DNA of 64,000 nucleotides. Origin: Martinezella rhizogenes. Its GTDB lineage: Bacteria; Pseudomonadota; Alphaproteobacteria; Rhizobiales; Rhizobiaceae. The stretch lies in contig NZ_SGNY01000001.1 in assembly GCF_007002745.1 (NCBI RefSeq), positions 310,001 through 374,000 of the forward strand, read 5' to 3'. Each line of letters starts with the position of its first letter. Position 1 is the stretch's first letter. Under the pieces are notes generated by a model. That model was not told the DNA's origin and searched no databases. It worked only from the letters and a program-made list of their open reading frames with translations. Both the position numbers and the translations under genes were made by a program. Below, in pieces: positions 42,933-51,809 of this stretch.

Positions 42933-43604
42933 ATGCGTATTCTCGTTGTTGAGGATGATGCCAATCTCAATCGTCAGCTGACCGACGCGCTGAAAGAGGC
43001 CGGTTATGTTGTCGATCAGGCATTTGACGGCGAGGAAGGGCATTATCTAGGCGATACCGAACCCTATGACGCCATCGTCCTCGATATCGGCCTGCCGCAG
43101 CTGGATGGCATCACCGTCGTTGAAAAATGGCGTGCGGCCGGCAAGGCCATGCCGGTCCTCATCCTCACTGCCCGCGACCGCTGGAGCGACAAGGTGGCTG
43201 GCATCGATGCCGGCGCCGATGATTACGTGACCAAGCCTTTCCATGTGGAAGAAGTGCTTGCCCGCGTGCGCGCGCTCATCCGCCGCGCCGCCGGCCACGC
43301 TTCCTCCGAACTGGTCTGCGGTCCGGTCCGGCTCGACACCAAATCCTCCAAGGCGACCGTCAATGGCACGACGCTGAAGCTCACCTCGCACGAGTTCCGC
43401 CTTTTGTCCTATCTCATGCATCACATGGGCGAAGTCGTCTCGCGCACGGAACTGGTCGAACATATGTACGATCAGGATTTCGACCGCGATTCCAACACGA
43501 TCGAGGTGTTTGTCGGACGTTTGCGCAAGAAGCTCGGGGTTGATCTGATCGAGACGATCCGTGGTCTCGGTTACCGGATGCAAGCGCCGGCAGATGCGAA
43601 GTAA
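42933..43604 (+). CDS. feuP: FeuP, OmpR/PhoP-family response regulator
   Basis: A 223-residue regulator: receiver domain (RILVVEDDANLNRQLTDALK, phospho-acceptor Asp in YDAIVLDIGLPQLDGITVVE at about residue 51, and Lys in DDYVTKPFHVEEVLARVRAL), then the OmpR-type winged helix (LKLTSHEFRLLSYLMHHMGE, TIEVFVGRLRKKLG, IRGLGYRM). The feuN-feuP-feuQ order and the ccm operon downstream match S. meliloti, where FeuP activates ndvA for export of cyclic beta-glucan in low-osmolarity conditions. The kinase gene overlaps its end. Confidence 0.9.
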   Translation: MRILVVEDDANLNRQLTDALKEAGYVVDQAFDGEEGHYLGDTEPYDAIVLDIGLPQLDGITVVEKWRAAGKAMPVLILTARDRWSDKVAGIDAGADDYVTKPFHVEEVLARVRALIRRAAGHASSELVCGPVRLDTKSSKATVNGTTLKLTSHEFRLLSYLMHHMGEVVSRTELVEHMYDQDFDRDSNTIEVFVGRLRKKLGVDLIETIRGLGYRMQAPADAK

Positions 43605-44994
43605 TTCTCTCACCGCCCGCGTTCTGCTGCTCGCGTCCGCCTGGTCGGCGCTGGCGCTGGTGGTGATCGCCGTCGTTATTTCGACGCTTTACCGGCAGGG
43701 CGTGGAGCGCAGCTTCACCGATCTTCTGCGGGCGCAGCTCTATAACGTCATCAATTCCGTGACGATTTCCAACGAAAATACGCTGGCCGGCAGCCCGCAG
43801 CTCGGCGATCTCCGGTTTTCGCAGCCCGATACCGGTTGGTACTGGGTGGTGGAGCCGCTCGGCAATTTCCAGACTGCGCCGCTGGTGTCTTCCTCGCTCG
43901 GCGTGTCGACGCTGCCGGTGCCGAGCATTCTCGACGCCCCCTTCGACAACAGATACGAGCGCTTTTATGCCGTCACCGACGAGGCCGGCAACAAGGTGCG
44001 TGTGGCGGAAACGGAAGTCGTGCTGGACGGGGAGGGCCGGGCGGCCCGTTTCCGTGTTTCCGGCAATCTGAATGTCGTCGAAGACGATGTCCGTGATTTT
44101 TCCAACAGCCTCTATCTGGCGCTGGCCGTCTTTGGTGTCGGCAGTCTGGTCGTCAACGGTCTGGCCATTCTCTACAGTCTGCGGCCGCTTGATCAGGCCC
44201 GTGTGGCGCTCGGCAAGATAAGGGGCGGGGAGGCGGAAAGCCTCGAAGGTGAATTCCCGCGTGAAATCCAGCCGCTCGCCAATGAGGTCAATGCGCTGAT
44301 CGACAGCAACCGCCGACTGGTGGAGCGTGCCCGCATGCAGGTCGGCAATCTCGCGCATTCGCTGAAAACGCCGATTGCCGTGCTTTTGAACGAGGCCCGC
44401 ACGCTGGAGCCGCAGCATGGTGATCTGGTGCGCGCGCAAGCCGATGCCATGCAGGCGCAGGTGCAATCCTATCTCTCCCGCGCCCGCATCGCCGCCCAGC
44501 GCGGCTCGATCCTTGCCCGCGTGGAAGCGGAACCGGCGCTGGAACGGCTGGTGCGTGTGATGCGCCGCCTGAACCCCGAAAAGCAGTTCGTGCTGAATTT
44601 CGAGCAACCGGGCGCGGTACTCGGCATGGAGCAGCAGGATCTGGAGGAAGTCGTCGGCAACCTTCTGGAAAATGCCGCGCGTTTTGCGCAGACCAGAGTG
44701 GTCGTCACGCTTGCCACCGGCACGCACCCTTCTTCCGATGCCGAAATAGGCCGCCGGTCCTGGGTGGAGCTGACGGTGGAGGATGACGGGCCGGGGCTGG
44801 AGCCGGAACAGATCAGCGAAGCGATGAAGCGCGGCCGGCGGCTGGACGAGAGCCGTCCGGGCACCGGGCTCGGCCTGTCGATCGTTTCCGAGGTGGTGTC
44901 AGAATACCATGGCCGCTTTTCGCTGTCGCGCAGCGCCATCGGTGGGCTGAAAGCCGATCTGATTTTGCCGGGCCTTTCAAAAGAGCTTGCGTGA
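43594..44994 (+). CDS. feuQ: FeuQ, PhoQ-like sensor histidine kinase
   Basis: 466 residues from ATG 43594, overlapping feuP by 11 bases. The layout is TM1 (about 8-28, VLLLASAWSALALVVIAVVI), a periplasmic sensor of about 135 residues, TM2 (about 170-190, LYLALAVFGVGSLVVNGLAI), HAMP, phosphoacceptor VGNLAHSLKTPIAVLLNEAR (His about residue 254), N box DLEEVVGNLLENAARFA and G boxes DDGPGLEPEQI and GTGLGLSIVSEV. The HSLKTP phosphoacceptor is of the PhoQ type. It partners FeuP and is held in check by FeuN in S. meliloti. Confidence 0.9.
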   Translation: MRSNSLTARVLLLASAWSALALVVIAVVISTLYRQGVERSFTDLLRAQLYNVINSVTISNENTLAGSPQLGDLRFSQPDTGWYWVVEPLGNFQTAPLVSSSLGVSTLPVPSILDAPFDNRYERFYAVTDEAGNKVRVAETEVVLDGEGRAARFRVSGNLNVVEDDVRDFSNSLYLALAVFGVGSLVVNGLAILYSLRPLDQARVALGKIRGGEAESLEGEFPREIQPLANEVNALIDSNRRLVERARMQVGNLAHSLKTPIAVLLNEARTLEPQHGDLVRAQADAMQAQVQSYLSRARIAAQRGSILARVEAEPALERLVRVMRRLNPEKQFVLNFEQPGAVLGMEQQDLEEVVGNLLENAARFAQTRVVVTLATGTHPSSDAEIGRRSWVELTVEDDGPGLEPEQISEAMKRGRRLDESRPGTGLGLSIVSEVVSEYHGRFSLSRSAIGGLKADLILPGLSKELA

Positions 44995-45099
44995 AGCAAG
45001 AAAAAAGGCAAGAAATTCAATGGCACCATATTGGGTGCAATGCGGTAGAAAAGAGGACAGGGTTTGGTTGACGTGTATGATGGCTGTCGCTCCGTGACG

Positions 45100-45528
45100 A
45101 TGCGTTCGCTGGTGTCACGCCCGGCACTTCTCTCGATCCTGTGCGTTTCGATGCTGAGCGCCTGCACCACCACGGGCACGCGCCCGGCCGGTGGCGGCCT
45201 GTTCGGCCGCTCGGCACAGCCTTCGACACCTTTCCTTGCCAATCTTGAGGGCGGCATTGTCGGGCGAAGCGGCGTGCAGCTCGACAGGGGCGATCAGACC
45301 AAGGCGCTTGAGGCGGAATACAAGGCGCTGGAAACGGCGCCTGTCGGCACGCCCGTTGCCTGGAACGGCGATGACGCCAAGGGCCAGGTGGTCGCCAATG
45401 CGCCCTATCAGGTGGGCAATCAGAACTGCCGGCAATATTCGCACAGCCTCACCGTGGATGGACGCGAGACCAAGGTGCGCGGTGCGGCCTGCCGCAATGC
45501 CGATGGCAGCTGGTCGCCTTTGACCTGA
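45100..45528 (+). CDS. Putative outer membrane lipoprotein (surface-antigen family)
   Basis: 142 residues from ATG 45100 with a lipoprotein signal ending in the lipobox LSAC (MRSLVSRPALLSILCVSMLS then AC). The mature part contains LEGGIVGRSGVQLDRGDQTK, a probable glycine-zipper stretch, and NQNCRQYSHSLTVDGRETKV with CRNADGSWSPL near the end, the pattern of the RT0821/Lpp0805 (17-kDa-antigen-like) surface proteins. A GTG at 45094 is an alternative start. Function is unknown; it lies between feuQ and the ccm operon. Confidence 0.82.
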   Translation: MRSLVSRPALLSILCVSMLSACTTTGTRPAGGGLFGRSAQPSTPFLANLEGGIVGRSGVQLDRGDQTKALEAEYKALETAPVGTPVAWNGDDAKGQVVANAPYQVGNQNCRQYSHSLTVDGRETKVRGAACRNADGSWSPLT

Positions 45529-45533
45529 CGGGT

Positions 45534-45547
45534 TTGACGTAAATCAA
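45534..45547 (+). promoter_or_regulatory. FNR/FixK-type anaerobox TTGACGTAAATCAA upstream of ccmI
   Basis: TTGA-N6-TCAA with the inner bases C...A fits the TTGAT-N4-ATCAA consensus with one mismatch and resembles FnrL/FnrN sites of alphaproteobacteria. It lies 142 bases upstream of ccmI, the first gene of the cytochrome c maturation operon. Confidence 0.7.
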
Positions 45548-45688
45548 GGCCACCGACCTCCGGCAATGACAAGAAGAGGCACGGCGGAACGGCCGAAACA
45601 GGGCTTGCGGTGCGGCGTGATGTCTCAAATTCACGTCATCCCCGCGCTTCATGTTTCCATGTGCCGCGCATTCGAGTAATTGAGCCTT

Positions 45689-46852
45689 ATGTTCTGGATT
45701 GTCGTTGCGATATTGACGGCGGCTGTCGCCGTCGTCCTGATGTACCCGCTGATGCGGAAGACCGAGGCGCCTGAGACGCGCCGCGACGGTGAGGTTGCCG
45801 TTTACCGCGACCAGCTGGCGGAACTGGACCGTGAACGTGCGGCGGGTCTGATCGGCGAAACCGAGGCGGATTACGCCCGCGCCGAAATCGGCCGCCGCCT
45901 GCTTGCCGCCGCCGAGGCGGAAGAGGAGCAGGGCAAGCAGGACCGGCCGCGCCGGCACAATCTTGCCGCGAGCCTAATCACTGTTCTTTTGCCCGCACTC
46001 GGGCTCTGTCTTTACGTCTGGAACGGCAGTCCGGAAGTGCCGGACATGCCGCTCGAGGCGCGTCTTGAAAAACCCGGCAATGACATGAACCTGCTGGTCG
46101 CCCGCGCCGAAAGGCATCTGGCGCAGAACCCGGATGACGGCGCCGGCTGGGATATTCTGGCCCCGATCTATTTCAAGACACTGCGGCTTGGCGATGCCGA
46201 GCTTGCCTATCGCAATGCGCTTCGTATTCTGGGGCCAAGCGCCGAACGGCTGACGGGCCTTGGCGAAACGCTGGTGGCTGGCAATGACGGCATCGTCATC
46301 GAGGCAGCGCGTGATGCCTTTGCTGAGGCCGAAAAGCTGAAACCCGGCAATCCGCGCGCCCGCTTTTATCTGGCGCTGTCGCTGGAACAGGCGGGCAAGG
46401 CGGAAGAAGCGCGCGCGGCCTTTGCGGCGCTGGAGGCCGATGCACCGGCTGGCGCACCCTGGCTGCCGCTGGTTCGCGAACATATTACCCGCACCGGCGG
46501 CGAGACGGCCCCAGCCGCGCCCGGTCCGACCGCGCAGGATATGGCGGCTGCGAATGACATGACAGCCACCGACCGGCAGGCGATGATCGAGGGCATGGTG
46601 GCAAGCCTCGACGCCAAGCTGAAGGAAAACCCGGCCGATTTTGAAGGATGGATGCGGCTTGTGCGCGCCTATGCCGTGCTGAAGAATGAAGCCAGGGCCG
46701 GTGAAGCCCTGAGGGCCGGCCTGCAGGCTTTCCCGCCGGAGGGTGAGCAGGGCCGGCAACTGCTGGCGCTGGCGAAGGAACTGGGCGTTTCCGCCGGGCC
46801 GATCCGCACCAACGGGCAACAGGATGCCGCGCCGCAGGGAGTGACGCAATGA
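45689..46852 (+). CDS. ccmI: Cytochrome c maturation protein CcmI (CycH)
   Basis: 387 residues from ATG 45689 ([20 protein letters not shown]). Two N-terminal membrane helices (about 1-20 and 95-113, [20 protein letters not shown]) flank a cytoplasmic leucine-rich loop with [20 protein letters not shown]; a periplasmic TPR domain follows ([60 protein letters not shown]). CcmI delivers apocytochrome c to the CcmFH haem ligation complex. It starts the operon ccmI-E-F-H, with 4-base overlaps throughout. Confidence 0.95.
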   Translation: MFWIVVAILTAAVAVVLMYPLMRKTEAPETRRDGEVAVYRDQLAELDRERAAGLIGETEADYARAEIGRRLLAAAEAEEEQGKQDRPRRHNLAASLITVLLPALGLCLYVWNGSPEVPDMPLEARLEKPGNDMNLLVARAERHLAQNPDDGAGWDILAPIYFKTLRLGDAELAYRNALRILGPSAERLTGLGETLVAGNDGIVIEAARDAFAEAEKLKPGNPRARFYLALSLEQAGKAEEARAAFAALEADAPAGAPWLPLVREHITRTGGETAPAAPGPTAQDMAAANDMTATDRQAMIEGMVASLDAKLKENPADFEGWMRLVRAYAVLKNEARAGEALRAGLQAFPPEGEQGRQLLALAKELGVSAGPIRTNGQQDAAPQGVTQ

Positions 46853-47361
46853 CCCGCAAACAGAAACGTCTGGCAATCATCGGCGGCGGCATGAGCTTCA
46901 TCGTTGCAGCCGTGCTGCTCGTCATGTTCGCTTTCGGCCAGTCCATCGCCTATTTTTACATGCCGGCCGATCTGGAAAAGACGCCCGTCAATCCCGGCAC
47001 CCGCATCCGCCTTGGTGGTCTGGTGGCGGAAGGTTCGATCAAGCGCGGCGAGGGCCGCACGGTGAGCTTCACCGTGACGGATGGCGAGGCCAATGTACCC
47101 GTCAGCTACACCGGCATCCTTCCCGATCTTTTCCGCGAAGGGCAGGGCGTCGTGACCGAGGGCGTGTTCGATGTCGCGACCCGTGGCTTCGTGGCTGACA
47201 GCGTGCTGGCCAAGCATGACGAGAATTACATGCCGAAGGAAGTGGCCGACCGGCTGAAGGACAAGGGCCTGTGGCAGCATGGCGGTGACGGCGAGAACCC
47301 CGCCGCCGCAACGCCATCGGCCGGTGCCGTCTCCACTGACAAGACCGGAGCGACAAAATGA
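46849..47361 (+). CDS. ccmE: Periplasmic haem chaperone CcmE (CycJ)
   Basis: A 170-residue protein with a basic N-terminal anchor ([20 protein letters not shown]), the OB-fold ([40 protein letters not shown]) and the haem-binding motif [14 protein letters not shown], in which the His (about residue 124) forms the covalent bond to haem. It passes haem to CcmF. A Pro/Ala-rich tail follows. It overlaps ccmI and ccmF. Confidence 0.96.
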   Translation: MTRKQKRLAIIGGGMSFIVAAVLLVMFAFGQSIAYFYMPADLEKTPVNPGTRIRLGGLVAEGSIKRGEGRTVSFTVTDGEANVPVSYTGILPDLFREGQGVVTEGVFDVATRGFVADSVLAKHDENYMPKEVADRLKDKGLWQHGGDGENPAAATPSAGAVSTDKTGATK

Positions 47362-49349
47362 TCAACGAGATCGGCCATTATGTTCTGGTTCTGGCGCTTG
47401 GCGTGGGGCTCATCGTCTCGACGCTGCCGGTCATCGGCGCGCGCCGCAACGACCGGGCACTGATGGATGTCGCCTCGCTTGGCTCCGTCATGATGTTCCT
47501 GCTGGTGGGTTTTTCCTTCGCGGCGCTGACGCGGGCCTATGCGGTCTCGGATTTCTCCGTGCGCAACGTCTGGGAAAACTCCCATTCGCTGATGCCTATG
47601 CTCTACAAGCTGACCGGCGTGTGGGGAAACCATGAAGGCTCCATGCTCCTCTGGCTGCTCATTCTGGTGTTTTTCAGCGCGCTCGTCGCCGCCTTCGGCC
47701 GCAACCTGCCGGAAACGCTCAAAGCCAATGTTCTGGCCGTACAGGCCTGGATTTCCGTCGCCTTCCTGCTGTTTATCCTGCTCACCTCCAATCCGTTTCT
47801 GCGTCTGTCACCGGTGCCGGCCGAGGGGCAGGACCTGAACCCCATCCTTCAGGATTTTGGCCTCGCCATCCACCCGCCGCTGCTTTACCTCGGTTATGTC
47901 GGCTTTTCGGTCTGCTTTTCCTTCGCCGTTGCGGCGCTTTTGGAAGGCCGCATCGACGCCGCCTGGGCGCGTTGGGTAAGGCCCTGGACGCTCGCCGCAT
48001 GGACTTTCCTGACCGCCGGCATCTCCATGGGCTCCTACTGGGCCTATTATGAACTCGGCTGGGGCGGCTGGTGGTTCTGGGATCCGGTGGAAAATGCCTC
48101 CTTCATGCCGTGGCTGGCTGGAACGGCACTTCTGCATTCGGCGCTCGTCATGGAAAAGCGCGAGGCACTGAAAATCTGGACCGTGCTTCTGGCGATCATG
48201 ACCTTCTCGCTGTCGCTGCTCGGCACCTTTCTCGTCCGCTCCGGCGTCTTGACCTCGGTGCATGCCTTCGCCACCGATCCGAGCCGCGGCATCTTCATCC
48301 TCGGTATTCTGACCATCTTCATCGGTGGAGCCTTAGCGCTCTTTGCATGGCGCGCGCCATCGCTGAAGGTCGGCGGCCTGTTTGCGCCGATCTCGCGCGA
48401 AGGGGCACTCGTCCTCAACAATCTCATTCTCACGGTCTCGACTGCCACGGTGCTGATCGGCACGCTCTATCCACTCATTTTGGAAACCCTGACGGGCGAA
48501 AAAATCTCGGTCGGTGCACCCTTCTTCAATCTCACCTTCGGCCTGCTGATGATCCCGATCCTGATCGTCACGCCGTTTGGGCCGATGCTGGCGTGGAAGC
48601 GCGGCGATCTTCTCGGCGCCTTCCAGCGGCTTTATGTGGCCGCCGCCATTGCAGCCCTTGCCGGGCTGACGCTCTGGTACGTGGAAAATGGCGGCCCGGT
48701 ACTGGCGGCACTCGGAATCGCCGCCGGTTTCTGGCTGATTTTCGGTGCGTTTGCCGATCTCTGGTATCGCGCCAATTTCGGCAAACTGGCCTTCGGCATC
48801 GCATTCCGCCGTCTGAAGGGCCTGCCGCGCTCTGCCTTCGGCACGGCCCTGGCACATATGGGCGTCGGCATTACCGTGCTCGGCATCGTCATCGTCACCA
48901 CCTATGAGACCGAAACCGTCCTGGAAATGAAACAGGGCATGGTGGCGGAAGCGGGCGGTTACAGCCTCACCTTTGATGGTATCCGCCACGCTGTCGGCCC
49001 CAACTTCACCGAGGATCGCGGCCATTTCACGGTGCGCAAGGCGGGGGTTGAGGTGGGCGACGTCTGGTCCTCGAAGCGGCTCTATACCGCGCGGCGCATG
49101 CCGACGACGGAAGCCGGTATTCTGACCTTCGGCCTCAGCCAGCTTTATGTCTCGCTGGGTGACCCGATGACCGATGGCGGCATGGTGGTGCGCATCTGGT
49201 GGAAACCCTTCATTCTGTGCATCTGGGGCGGCACGCTGTTCATGATGGTGGGCGGCTTCATCTCGCTGTCCGACAGGCGTTTGAGGGTGGGGGCACCAAA
49301 TCGCAAGGCGAAGCCAGTACGGGCGGCAATGCCGGAGGCGGCGGAATGA
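47358..49349 (+). CDS. ccmF: Haem lyase subunit CcmF (CycK)
   Basis: A 663-residue integral membrane protein with about 15 helices. The haem-handling WWD domain is [18 protein letters not shown] (about residues 235-252), and conserved histidines occur in [30 protein letters not shown] and [13 protein letters not shown]. CcmF with CcmH and CcmI attaches haem to CxxCH motifs of apocytochromes. Its TGA (47358 gene, stop 49347-49349) overlaps an ATG at 49346 in ATGA form, the normal coupling to ccmH. Confidence 0.97.
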   Translation: MINEIGHYVLVLALGVGLIVSTLPVIGARRNDRALMDVASLGSVMMFLLVGFSFAALTRAYAVSDFSVRNVWENSHSLMPMLYKLTGVWGNHEGSMLLWLLILVFFSALVAAFGRNLPETLKANVLAVQAWISVAFLLFILLTSNPFLRLSPVPAEGQDLNPILQDFGLAIHPPLLYLGYVGFSVCFSFAVAALLEGRIDAAWARWVRPWTLAAWTFLTAGISMGSYWAYYELGWGGWWFWDPVENASFMPWLAGTALLHSALVMEKREALKIWTVLLAIMTFSLSLLGTFLVRSGVLTSVHAFATDPSRGIFILGILTIFIGGALALFAWRAPSLKVGGLFAPISREGALVLNNLILTVSTATVLIGTLYPLILETLTGEKISVGAPFFNLTFGLLMIPILIVTPFGPMLAWKRGDLLGAFQRLYVAAAIAALAGLTLWYVENGGPVLAALGIAAGFWLIFGAFADLWYRANFGKLAFGIAFRRLKGLPRSAFGTALAHMGVGITVLGIVIVTTYETETVLEMKQGMVAEAGGYSLTFDGIRHAVGPNFTEDRGHFTVRKAGVEVGDVWSSKRLYTARRMPTTEAGILTFGLSQLYVSLGDPMTDGGMVVRIWWKPFILCIWGGTLFMMVGGFISLSDRRLRVGAPNRKAKPVRAAMPEAAE

Positions 49350-49936
49350 GTGTGGCGCTTTCCTCATTCCTGTGCTTGTCACAGGAATCCAGTCGACGCG
49401 CGTCTGCGCGGCGGGAGAGTTTTTTCAGCCCAAGGACCTGGGCTGGCTGGATTCCTGTGACAAGCACAGGAATGAGGAAGATCGTGGCGGGGCTTACGCT
49501 TCTTCTCGCACTCCTGTTTGCCCCATGGCCCGCCTTCGCCTTCAACCCCGACGAGGTCCTTAAAGACCCCGTGCTGGAACAGCGCGCCCGCAACCTGACG
49601 TCTCAGCTGCGCTGCATGGTCTGCCAGAACCAGTCCATCGATGACAGCAACGCCGAGCTTGCGCGCGATTTGCGCGTTCTGGTGCGCGAGCGGCTGGTTC
49701 AGGGTGACAGCGACAAGGCCGTCATCGATTACGTCGTGTCGCGTTATGGCGAATTCGTGCTGTTGAAACCCCGCCTCAGCCTTCGCACCGTGCTTTTGTG
49801 GGGCGCACCCGTCGGCCTTACCCTTGCGGGCATTTTCGCCGTTTTCGTCTTTTCGCGCCGTCGTGCAACGCAGGAGCGGCCACAAAAACTGAGCGCGGAC
49901 GAAGAAGAGAGAATCCGTAATCTCATTGAAAAATAA
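49346..49936 (+). CDS. ccmH: CcmH (CycL), with a repeat element in frame at its 5' end
   Basis: CcmH reduces apocytochrome c cysteines for haem attachment. The recognised protein is 154 residues from ATG 49472: signal peptide [23 protein letters not shown], then the [10 protein letters not shown] motif (redox Cys pair), and a membrane helix ([20 protein letters not shown]) near the end. However, the ATG at 49346 that overlaps the ccmF stop (ATGA) has an ideal GGAGG seven bases upstream. It reads in frame through a family A palindromic repeat ([20 protein letters not shown]...VTSTG, 42 residues) into the signal peptide. Start 49472 has only a weak site, so the 42-residue extension is likely translated. 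The 3' end has a terminator. Confidence 0.9.
   Translation: MSVALSSFLCLSQESSRRASARRESFFSPRTWAGWIPVTSTGMRKIVAGLTLLLALLFAPWPAFAFNPDEVLKDPVLEQRARNLTSQLRCMVCQNQSIDDSNAELARDLRVLVRERLVQGDSDKAVIDYVVSRYGEFVLLKPRLSLRTVLLWGAPVGLTLAGIFAVFVFSRRRATQERPQKLSADEEERIRNLIEK
49362..49477. repeat. Palindromic repeat, family A, copy 3, inserted in frame in ccmH
   Basis: About 116 bp with arms CTCATTCCTGTGCTTGTCAC and GTGACAAGCACAGGAATGAG, nearly identical to the copy at 28174-28290. It lies between the coupled ccmH start (49346) and the ccmH signal peptide (49472) without introducing a stop or changing the frame. Confidence 0.88.
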
Positions 49937-49967
49937 CCGGTTTCCATGTCGGCCCCCGGTTCTTTTT
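49935..49967 (+). terminator. Rho-independent terminator of the ccm operon
   Basis: AACCGG (49935-49940) and CCGGTT (49956-49961) form a stem followed by CTTTTT. It begins at the ccmH stop codon and is placed to end the ccmIEFH transcript. Confidence 0.65.
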
Positions 49968-50091
49968 CAACATTACGGATTTTTCATTCGTCAGACACTT
50001 CGCCGTAAGGTGTTGCCTCCTATATCTTCATCATCCACCGCTTCTCCCCCGGTCAAACGGGCTCCAGTCTGAATGAAGAAAGAAGGTACCA

Positions 50092-51645
50092 ATGTCTCAC
50101 TCTCAAAACGGACGTTTCTCGCTGAAAACGGCTCTGAAGGCCACGACCGTCGGCGGCCTTGCCGCGCTGATGCTGTCAACCGGCATCGCCGCTCCGATCG
50201 CCCATTCGCTTGCAGCACCCGTCGAAGTAACCGCGCCGCAGGTTCCGAGCTTTGCCAATGTGGTTGATGCGGTTTCGCCCGCCGTCGTCTCCGTTCGCGT
50301 CCAGTCGAACGTGCAGCCCGCTTCCGATGATTCCAGCAACTTTTCCTTCAATTTCGGCGGCCGTGGTCTCGACCAGCTGCCGGACGATCATCCGCTGAAG
50401 CGCTTCTTCAAGGAATTTGGCGGCCCCAATCAGGACCGTTCCGAGCGTGGCCCGAACCGCCACCGTGACGGCAAGGGCCCGCTGCGCCCGGTCGCCCAGG
50501 GCTCGGGCTTCTTCATCTCCGAAGACGGTTATGTCGTCACCAACAACCACGTTGTCGATGACGGCTCCGCCTATACGATCGTGATGAATGACGGCACCGA
50601 ACTGGATGCCAAGCTTGTCGGCCGTGATCCGCGCACCGATCTGGCGCTGCTGAAGGTCGATGTGAACCGCAAGTTCACCTATGTGAAATTCGCCGATGAC
50701 ACCAAGATCCGCGTCGGTGACTGGGTCGTCGCCGTCGGCAACCCCTTCGGTCTCGGCGGTACGGTGACCTCGGGCATTATCTCCGCCCGTGGCCGCGACA
50801 TCGGCTCCGGCCCCTATGACGACTACCTGCAGATCGACGCTGCCGTGAACCGTGGTAACTCCGGTGGCCCCGCCTTCAACCTCAACGGTGAAGTGGTCGG
50901 CATCAACACCGCCATCTTCTCGCCTTCCGGCGGCAATGTCGGCATCGCCTTCGCCATCCCCGCATCGGTCGCCAAGGACGTCATTGCCGACCTGCAGAAG
51001 GACGGCAAGGTCGAGCGCGGCTGGCTCGGCGTGCAGATCCAGCCCGTCAGCAAGGATATCGCCGAATCGCTCGGTCTTTCCGAGGCAAGCGGCGCACTCG
51101 TTGTCTCGCCGCAGTCCGGCTCGCCGGGCGACAAGGCCGGCATCAAGCAGGGTGACATCATCACGGCCGTCAATGGCGAGCCGGTCAAGGATGCCCGCGA
51201 CCTGTCGCGCCGCATCGGTGGCATGGCCCCCAACGCCAAGGTTGAAATCTCGCTCTGGCGCGGTGGCAAATCGCAGTCGGTAACCGTGACGCTCGGCGAT
51301 CTCGCAAGCGACGACGCTTCCAAGGCGACGCCCAGCCAGAACGACGACAAGGGCGGTCAGTCCTCCAGCGAGAAGGTGCTCTCCAGCCTCGGCCTGACGG
51401 TTTCGCCCGCCGATGACGGCAACGGCCTTGCCATCACCGATGTCGATCCCGACAGCGATGCTGCCGCCCGCGGCCTGAAGACCGGTGAGAAGATCACCTC
51501 GGTCAACAACCAGCAGGTCGCTTCCGCCGCCGATATCGAGAAGATCCTCGAGCAGGCCAAGAAGGACGGACGTTCCAAGGCGCTGTTCCAGATCCAAACG
51601 GACGACGGCAGCCGCTTCATCGCGCTGGATATCGACCAGGGTTGA
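50092..51645 (+). CDS. degP: Periplasmic serine protease DegP/HtrA
   Basis: A 517-residue protein with a signal region (about 1-40) and the trypsin-like catalytic triad: His in VTNNHVVDD (about residue 155), Asp in DPRTDLALLKVD (about 185) and Ser in NRGNSGGPAFN (about 260). Two PDZ domains follow (about 300-385 and 420-505; VERGWLGVQIQPVSKDIAES, GDIITAVNGEPVKDARDL, AARGLKTGEKITSVNNQQV). It degrades or refolds misfolded envelope proteins. It is followed by a hairpin and by a two-component pair that may respond to envelope stress, the same order as in Sinorhizobium. Confidence 0.96.
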   Translation: MSHSQNGRFSLKTALKATTVGGLAALMLSTGIAAPIAHSLAAPVEVTAPQVPSFANVVDAVSPAVVSVRVQSNVQPASDDSSNFSFNFGGRGLDQLPDDHPLKRFFKEFGGPNQDRSERGPNRHRDGKGPLRPVAQGSGFFISEDGYVVTNNHVVDDGSAYTIVMNDGTELDAKLVGRDPRTDLALLKVDVNRKFTYVKFADDTKIRVGDWVVAVGNPFGLGGTVTSGIISARGRDIGSGPYDDYLQIDAAVNRGNSGGPAFNLNGEVVGINTAIFSPSGGNVGIAFAIPASVAKDVIADLQKDGKVERGWLGVQIQPVSKDIAESLGLSEASGALVVSPQSGSPGDKAGIKQGDIITAVNGEPVKDARDLSRRIGGMAPNAKVEISLWRGGKSQSVTVTLGDLASDDASKATPSQNDDKGGQSSSEKVLSSLGLTVSPADDGNGLAITDVDPDSDAAARGLKTGEKITSVNNQQVASAADIEKILEQAKKDGRSKALFQIQTDDGSRFIALDIDQG

Positions 51646-51656
51646 TAGGTTGACAG

Positions 51657-51688
51657 GCGATGCCGGTTCTTTGGGGAGCCGGCATCGC
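51657..51688 (+). terminator. Perfect hairpin downstream of degP
   Basis: GCGATGCCGG (51657-51666) pairs with CCGGCATCGC (51679-51688) around the loop TTCTTTGGGGAG. The 10-bp stem begins 12 bases after the degP stop. No U-tract follows, but the position suggests a terminator or attenuator between degP and the response regulator. Confidence 0.65.
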
Positions 51689-51740
51689 ATCTCGCTCTCG
51701 AGACGGGGCGATTGAATATGGCAGGGCGCTACGGCCCGTT

Positions 51741-51767
51741 TTCTTCTCCCCGGCGGGGAGAAGAAAG
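51741..51767. repeat. Half copy of palindromic repeat family C
   Basis: TTCTTCTCCCCGGCGGGGAG is the terminal hairpin of family C on its own, in the leader of the response regulator gene. A full copy would be 120 bp. Confidence 0.7.
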
Positions 51768-51809
51768 GACCCGCAACGCCGGTCCAGGCAGTATCGCGGA
51801 GGAAACCTC

